The notes under the pieces are model-generated. The model was not told the origin of the DNA and made no database searches. It was given only the letters and a program-made list of their open reading frames with translations. Of a DNA stretch of 64,000 nt, positions 58,985 to 64,000 are shown in pieces (within the stretch, counting starts at the first letter, position 1; every line of letters starts with the position of its first letter). Source of the DNA: Prosapia bicincta (Eukaryota > Arthropoda > Insecta > Hemiptera > Cercopidae); contig JBAIZL010000006.1 in assembly GCA_036971475.1 (NCBI GenBank), positions 61,689,398-61,753,397 of the forward strand. Reading direction: 5' to 3'. The position numbers were made by a program, and so were the translations under genes.

Positions 58985-59680
58985 CTCTGGAAGAGTTTCT
59001 CTGAAAGTTATCCTCTGGAAGTAATTCTATGCACGGAGTTCTCTAAAAGTGATCCACAGGAAGAGTTTCTCTAAAAGTGATCCACAGGAAGAGTTTCTCT
59101 AAAAGTGATCCTCAGGATGTAATTTATGAACTGAAGTCTTTGAAAGTGATCCACAGGAAGAGTTTCTCTAAAAGTGATCCTCAGGATGTAATTTATGTAC
59201 TGCAGTTTTTGAAAGTGATCCACAGGAAGATTTTCTCTAGAAGTGATCCTCAGGAATTAATTCTATGTACGGAGCTCTCTGAAAGTGATCTACAGGAAGA
59301 GTTTCTCTAAAAGTGATCCTCAGAATGTAATTTATGTACTGAAGTTTTTGAAAGTGATCCACAGGAAGTATTTCCCTAGAAGTGATCCTCAGGAATTAAT
59401 TCTATGTACAGAGTTCTCTGAAAGTGATCCACAAGAAGAGTTTCTCTAAAAGTGATCCTCAGGAAGTAGTTTATTTACTCAGTCCTCCGAAAGTGATTGT
59501 CTGGAAGAGTTTCTTTGAAAGTTATTCTCTAGAAGTCTTATTCTAGTAGCGATCCTCAGGAAGTAGTTCTATGTACAACGTATATAGTTATAAACCTCAT
59601 CTTTTAGGAACAAAAACATTCTTTAGAAGTGATCCTATAAAAGTAATCCTCAAGAAGAGATGATCTGAAAGTGATTCTTT
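58985..59680. repeat. Irregular minisatellite with GTGATCCACAGGAAGAGTTT units
   Basis: Two alternating unit types, one with CAGGAAGAGTTTCTCTAAAA and one with CAGGATGTAATTTATGTACT, each joined by AGTGATCC. Order and length vary; copies decay at both ends. Confidence 0.88.
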
Positions 59681-61844
59681 GGAAGAGCTGAAGTCTTCAT
59701 GTCGCACCATATGTAAACCTTCTAGTCCTCTTTAACAGCCGAGTGTGCCTTAAAAATTATTTCAATTTCGACGGATTCGTTATAATTTGAAGTAACAAAA
59801 TGGCGCGGGGTGTTCTAAATCAACGCTGAAAATGTACACAGGACAAGAAATGTACGCAGCTGCTCATGGGTCACACTGACCCCCACCAATCTGAAGGCAG
59901 ATTCTGGAGAGAAGTGGATACTGCTTGAAATCCAACCGCTCCGGGAGTGGCATATAGTTGTATTTCCAACATATACGGGCCTACATCTTTACACATTACT
60001 AGTATTGGTTTTAGGTTAACATTAAACATGACTGGCTTATTGTAGTACAAGTATCTGTTATCAGAAGATATGAGTACTTGGGTCACGCATAGATGTGGTG
60101 ATTAAGTAAATGCTTGTTTTGCAAACTACAGAAAATGTACATTTTAGTTAATCATATAAAAATCTTTGTAAATCGTGAAACATATCACTGTTGCACCAAA
60201 GGGGTGGGGCAATGGGGCTTATGTCCTTCCTAAAGAAATTTCTCTCATCCTTCATTAGAAAAGGTATAGTGCGCATGTGCCGTATATAGAGTTAACTACC
60301 AAGATCAACCAATAAATAAGTGTTATTAATTATCTTTTTAGTATTATTAGTGCCTGAAGAACTAGGAGCATTAGTTAATTAGCAAGAAATGGTGTTAATA
60401 TTTAAACGCATCACTAATAAAATCTTCAGGAATATCCCTTAAAAATACCCAGTTGTTGAGTTGGCAACTAAGTAAAACAAAGTATCCTTTGAAGTAACTT
60501 TTGGGGGAACTGATTTGGGGGAATATTACAATCAAGTTGTTCTCACCCTCTGTTGTTGGTGTCCTTGCCCCCGGCCACTTAACGAAATTCTGGGAGCTCC
60601 GCGCCGCTGAAAAATTGCCGTTCAAGTACAATACCATTTGTTGGCATTCGTCCCGCAAGTGTCGCTAACATTGCATTATCAGAGTGAACCTAAATAGGAA
60701 ATAAATTCACTGGAAGAAATAGAAATCGTGGGAGTCGATTAACGTGCAGTAGGAAGGATGAATTGAGAGAAATAACATTCCTGCGGGGTTGTTCTGTCTT
60801 TCACGGCGCTCATTTAATTTCATTCTCGCTTAAAACCTATTTCTTAACGTCTATAAAGGATCTTTTTTTCATATCTAGTCACTTTAACACCTATGAAATG
60901 AAGTATTTTGCCCTTACAGCCAAAACATTGACAATTCTAACAATAAAGCAGAATAGTACTTACTTTAATTATGTTACGTTAGTTTTTAATTAAACCATGT
61001 TTTCGAAACATAAACTCCTTTAGGCGCAGTGGTTTACCAGCGAGAGAAACATGACGCCACATAAGACATTATATTTCGGTAAGATGAACAAATTTTGCAG
61101 GTTTCTAAAAGTCAAATACAGACCTAGTAGTTACTGATCATAGCTGTGTTTGTCATAACTTAGAGATTACTTGGAGGTTATTTTCAACTTGTCATAACGT
61201 ATGATTTAATCCTAGCCGTTTTTACTGCCGACAGGTTAGGTGTACGTTTTGTACTGTACATTACCAGTAAGTTAAAATATGTGTTGAAGGAAATATATTA
61301 TCGAATACACTGACTATTGTACAGTGATTTTATGAACAATGTTACGCTTTGCACGATTTAATGCTTTTTATGTAATACATTAAAATTTACAATACATGTC
61401 TAAGGAAAATTTAACTAATAAATATTTATGCTAGTCAAAAAAGTGTATGCTGCAATCTATCAAAAAAACTTATACTTCGTATTACAATAATAAACAAATT
61501 ATATACAGGACTTATAAAATGAAAAAGCTATGAAAACTAAAATTGTTTAAAATAATTTGTCATCCTAATGAGGCTCGATCAGTTGCTTATCCGGGCTGCA
61601 TTTAGACAAATGGTACTTTACATTCCAAATGGTAAGTTGCCCATTCAACTATTTCTCCTTGTCCCGTTGTGTTGCCTTCTGTCGCCCATCCGTCCATCCA
61701 TCTTCGGGCCGTTAACCTCCCTCCGCGGGTAATTAAAGCAGTCTATTTAGCCAAACACATTAGCCGTCTCGTTCTATTTGCTTTACAAAAGCGACGTCCG
61801 CCTTTTGTCCGGCATTTCTAAAGCTATTCTATTCAGCGATCGGC
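59681..61844. other. Unannotated stretch
   Basis: Open frames of 71-87 codons (59871-60086 minus, 60395-60658 minus, 60763-60993 plus) carry no recognised motif. GC-richer patches at 60540-60660 and 61640-61830 are unexplained. Confidence 0.35.
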
Positions 61845-62480
61845 GCAGACTTACAAATTACTCTGGTCCAGGTGAAAAGTGGACCACCTGACCGCCATGA
61901 AACTACCCATCCACTCAGCTTCCCTAAGTTTACAGAGTTGCACAAATTACTCTGCTCCGGATGTAAAGTGGACCTCCTGACCACAATGAAACTGCCCTTG
62001 CCCTCAGCTTCCTTAAATTTACAGAGTTGCATAGATTACTCTGGTCCGGATGTAAAGTGGACCTCCTGAAAAAATTAAACTGCCCTCCCACTCAGCATCC
62101 CTAAGTTTACAGAGTTTCACAAATTACTCTAGTCCATGTGTAAAGTGGACCTCCAGACCACAATTAAACTGCACTCCCACTTAGCTTCCCTAAGATTACA
62201 GAGTTGCCCCAAATTACTCTGGTCCAGGTGTAAAATGGACCTCCTCCCCACATTTAAACTGCCCCCACACAGCTTCCCTAAGATTACAGAGTTGCACAAA
62301 TTACTCTGGTCCGGATGTAAAGTGGACCTCCTGACCACAATTAAACTGCCCTCCCACTCAGCCTCCCTAAGGTTACAGAGTTGCACAAACTACTCTGGTC
62401 CGGGTGTAAAATGGACCACCTGTCCGCCATGAAACTGCCCTTCCACTAAGTTTCTTTAAGTTTACAGAGTTACACAGAGC
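61845..62480. repeat. 88-89-bp tandem repeat, 7 copies
   Basis: CTCTGGTCC-type starts at 61861, 61950, 62039, 62127, 62217, 62304 and 62393. Each unit has GTAAAGTGGACCTCCTGACC, AACTGCCCTCCCACTCAGC and TTACAGAGTTGCACAAATTA. Frames on both strands are by-products. Confidence 0.95.
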
Positions 62481-62934
62481 ACAAGCAATTACAAATAGAT
62501 GCAAGTAGACAATAAAATTATAGTCAAAGTTATGCAAAATAAGAAAACAGAGATATCTCTGAACTTAATCAAACGACGAGTTAGTTTGAAGATTAGAAGC
62601 AGGTCGCTCCCAGAAGCTAGTACCCAGGGACCTAAAATCTCACCAAAGTTCTCTAAACGTTTACTGTGAGTTAAGTACGATGACAAAACAACTAGCAGCC
62701 TGTCGCGTCATCTGGGTAAACTTTCCAATAAGGTTTTAGTCTTAAAGCACGTTAACCATGTTTAAAAGTCACCCCCAAATTCTAATACCTGGTTTGGTAT
62801 TACCCCTGATAATATTTTTAATCGTACAAAACTTACATATTTAGAACAAGTAAGATTACAATAAATAATTATTTGGAGAAAAAGTTTTTCATTTTGAAAA
62901 TCACCGCATTGAGTACAAAACACGCACGTGACAT
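62481..62934. other. Unannotated stretch
   Basis: Nothing recognised. Confidence 0.45.
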
Positions 62935-63480
62935 GCGTTGATATTATCACAGTTTTTTCCAAATATTAATTAATTAATTTTAATAGTGAAATTATTCTAG
63001 TTTTACATGGAAGAAAAATGTTTCACAAAGGGGCAAGGTATGCAATATAGTTATTTAACCCTAATTTGACTTAAAATTATGAGATTGGCTTAATATGAGA
63101 GATAACATATGATTTCATAAAACATCTGGTTTTATGTTATAGGTTATGTGGTAGAACAGCTGTTTTAACGCATAAGGTATGTTACTTTATTTATATTATT
63201 TGTAATTATTTAATAAAAAGTAACTGAAATAAACGTTTTCCTTGTTGACCTTAGTAAGTATTAGAGTGAAAAACGTTTTTTTTACAATTACTTGTTTTGT
63301 GTGTAGGCTATTTAGGTGTCTTTTATTAAATCCTATATATGTGTATATACATATTTATATTAATTGTTATTAAAAAAAACATTGAATTATTTATTAAAAA
63401 CTTACTTCAAATTCTAAATAAATATTTGTTTAGTAGGAATTGATTAAGAATACTTTTTTTAATATTACTTGTTTAGTATT
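62935..63480 (+). repeat. Family X copy, 5'-truncated, with extra partial tail
   Basis: Starts within the body (CAGTTTTTTCCAAATATTAA), then GGGGCAAGGTATGCAATATA, CAGCTG module and tail near 63245. A second partial third-module/tail follows at about 63330-63475. Confidence 0.75.
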
Positions 63481-64000
63481 AAGAACAAATATAACTCTCA
63501 GATATTCTCCCCATATAAGTTAAGACTCAGTTTCTCTACACTTTGTAAGTTACATGTTTAAAATCGTAACAAAGAAACCTTTCCCAACCGAAACCTGCGC
63601 CTCATTTAATTTGCTCCAATTCTTCAACCCCAAATCACGCAAGTGTGCGCCCGAGGGTAAAGACCTTGTGAGAAACTGTTCCGAGGACGGCCGCTTCGGA
63701 GACGTATAATTACGCCGATTGTTACAGTTTGGGGTAAATATGGGTGGTATATGAAGGGGTGGAAGGAGATTTAATCTAAAATGTTGGGACAACGAACCGA
63801 TGAATATGTAGGCAAAGTGTAGACGCTGAATGCATACTCTACCGATCAGTGGGTACAGATACAGAGACAAGAAAATTGTGTTAGATTGAAAATCTATACA
63901 ATGGTTCATCAGAAGAATGTCCAAGTAAAACGCAACCTTCAAAACCATACAGAAATTATTTTTCAATGGATTCACGAAGAGTTAGAGACAGTGTCAAGTA
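63481..64000. other. Unannotated end of window with a 141-codon minus frame
   Basis: The minus frame 63550-63975 is the longest non-repetitive open frame outside the Meteorin-like gene. I recognise no domain. Its Pro/Ser/Asn-rich middle and the absence of codon signs leave chance or transposon origin likely. Confidence 0.25.

Noticed and set aside
63550..63975. 141-codon minus-strand gene
   Set aside because: No recognised domain; composition like surrounding DNA; kept only as an unassigned frame.

Overview
The window is nuclear DNA from an animal. It is AT-rich, the one recognisable gene is split by long GT-AG introns, and the rest is dominated by transposon remnants, microsatellites and tandem arrays. 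The transposon types (mariner, hAT, pogo-like, a LINE of a type common in insects, Penelope-style hammerhead motifs) and the gene's sequence point to an arthropod, probably an insect. A hemipteran is possible, but the sequence does not prove it.

Gene content: the only confident gene is a secreted Meteorin-family protein on the plus strand. Three exons lie at 16604-17001, 18850-18906 and 25733-26070. They splice in frame (phases 2, 1, 1) and supply nine of the ten cysteines of the family. The 5' exon with the start codon and signal peptide was not found, and probably lies in or before the long TE-filled stretch upstream of 16604. The last intron (6.8 kb) is packed with repeats. A second, anonymous candidate exon (55812-56027, 72 codons) has splice-like borders.

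Layout: 1-9 kb is sparse AT-rich DNA with three tandem arrays (81, 65 and about 69 bp) and a broken LINE on the minus strand. 9.5-12.2 kb is a chain of TA microsatellites alternating with palindromic elements that carry hammerhead-ribozyme-like cores. 12-16.5 kb has a pogo-like MITE and simple repeats. 16.6-26.1 kb is the Meteorin-like gene. 26.6-28.7 kb has two more hammerhead palindromes. 30-42 kb has minisatellites, a mariner with TA duplication, a hAT with an 8-bp duplication and a likely hAT MITE. 42.5-44.6 kb is a 171-bp satellite. 44.6-64 kb is repeat copies, core-less palindromes and more minisatellites.

The most unusual signal is the set of inverted-pair hammerhead-like motifs (9.8-11.9, 26.9 and 28.2 kb). 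Helix II shows a compensatory change between loci, and helix III is self-complementary, which fits dimeric cleavage. At two loci the palindromes lie inside the TA tract of a dispersed repeat called here family X; a core-less palindrome sits in the same place at a third. Family X has about 18 copies with interchangeable middle modules, one of them tRNA-like. No reverse transcriptase or GIY-YIG nuclease of Penelope type is visible, so these would be non-autonomous or remnant.
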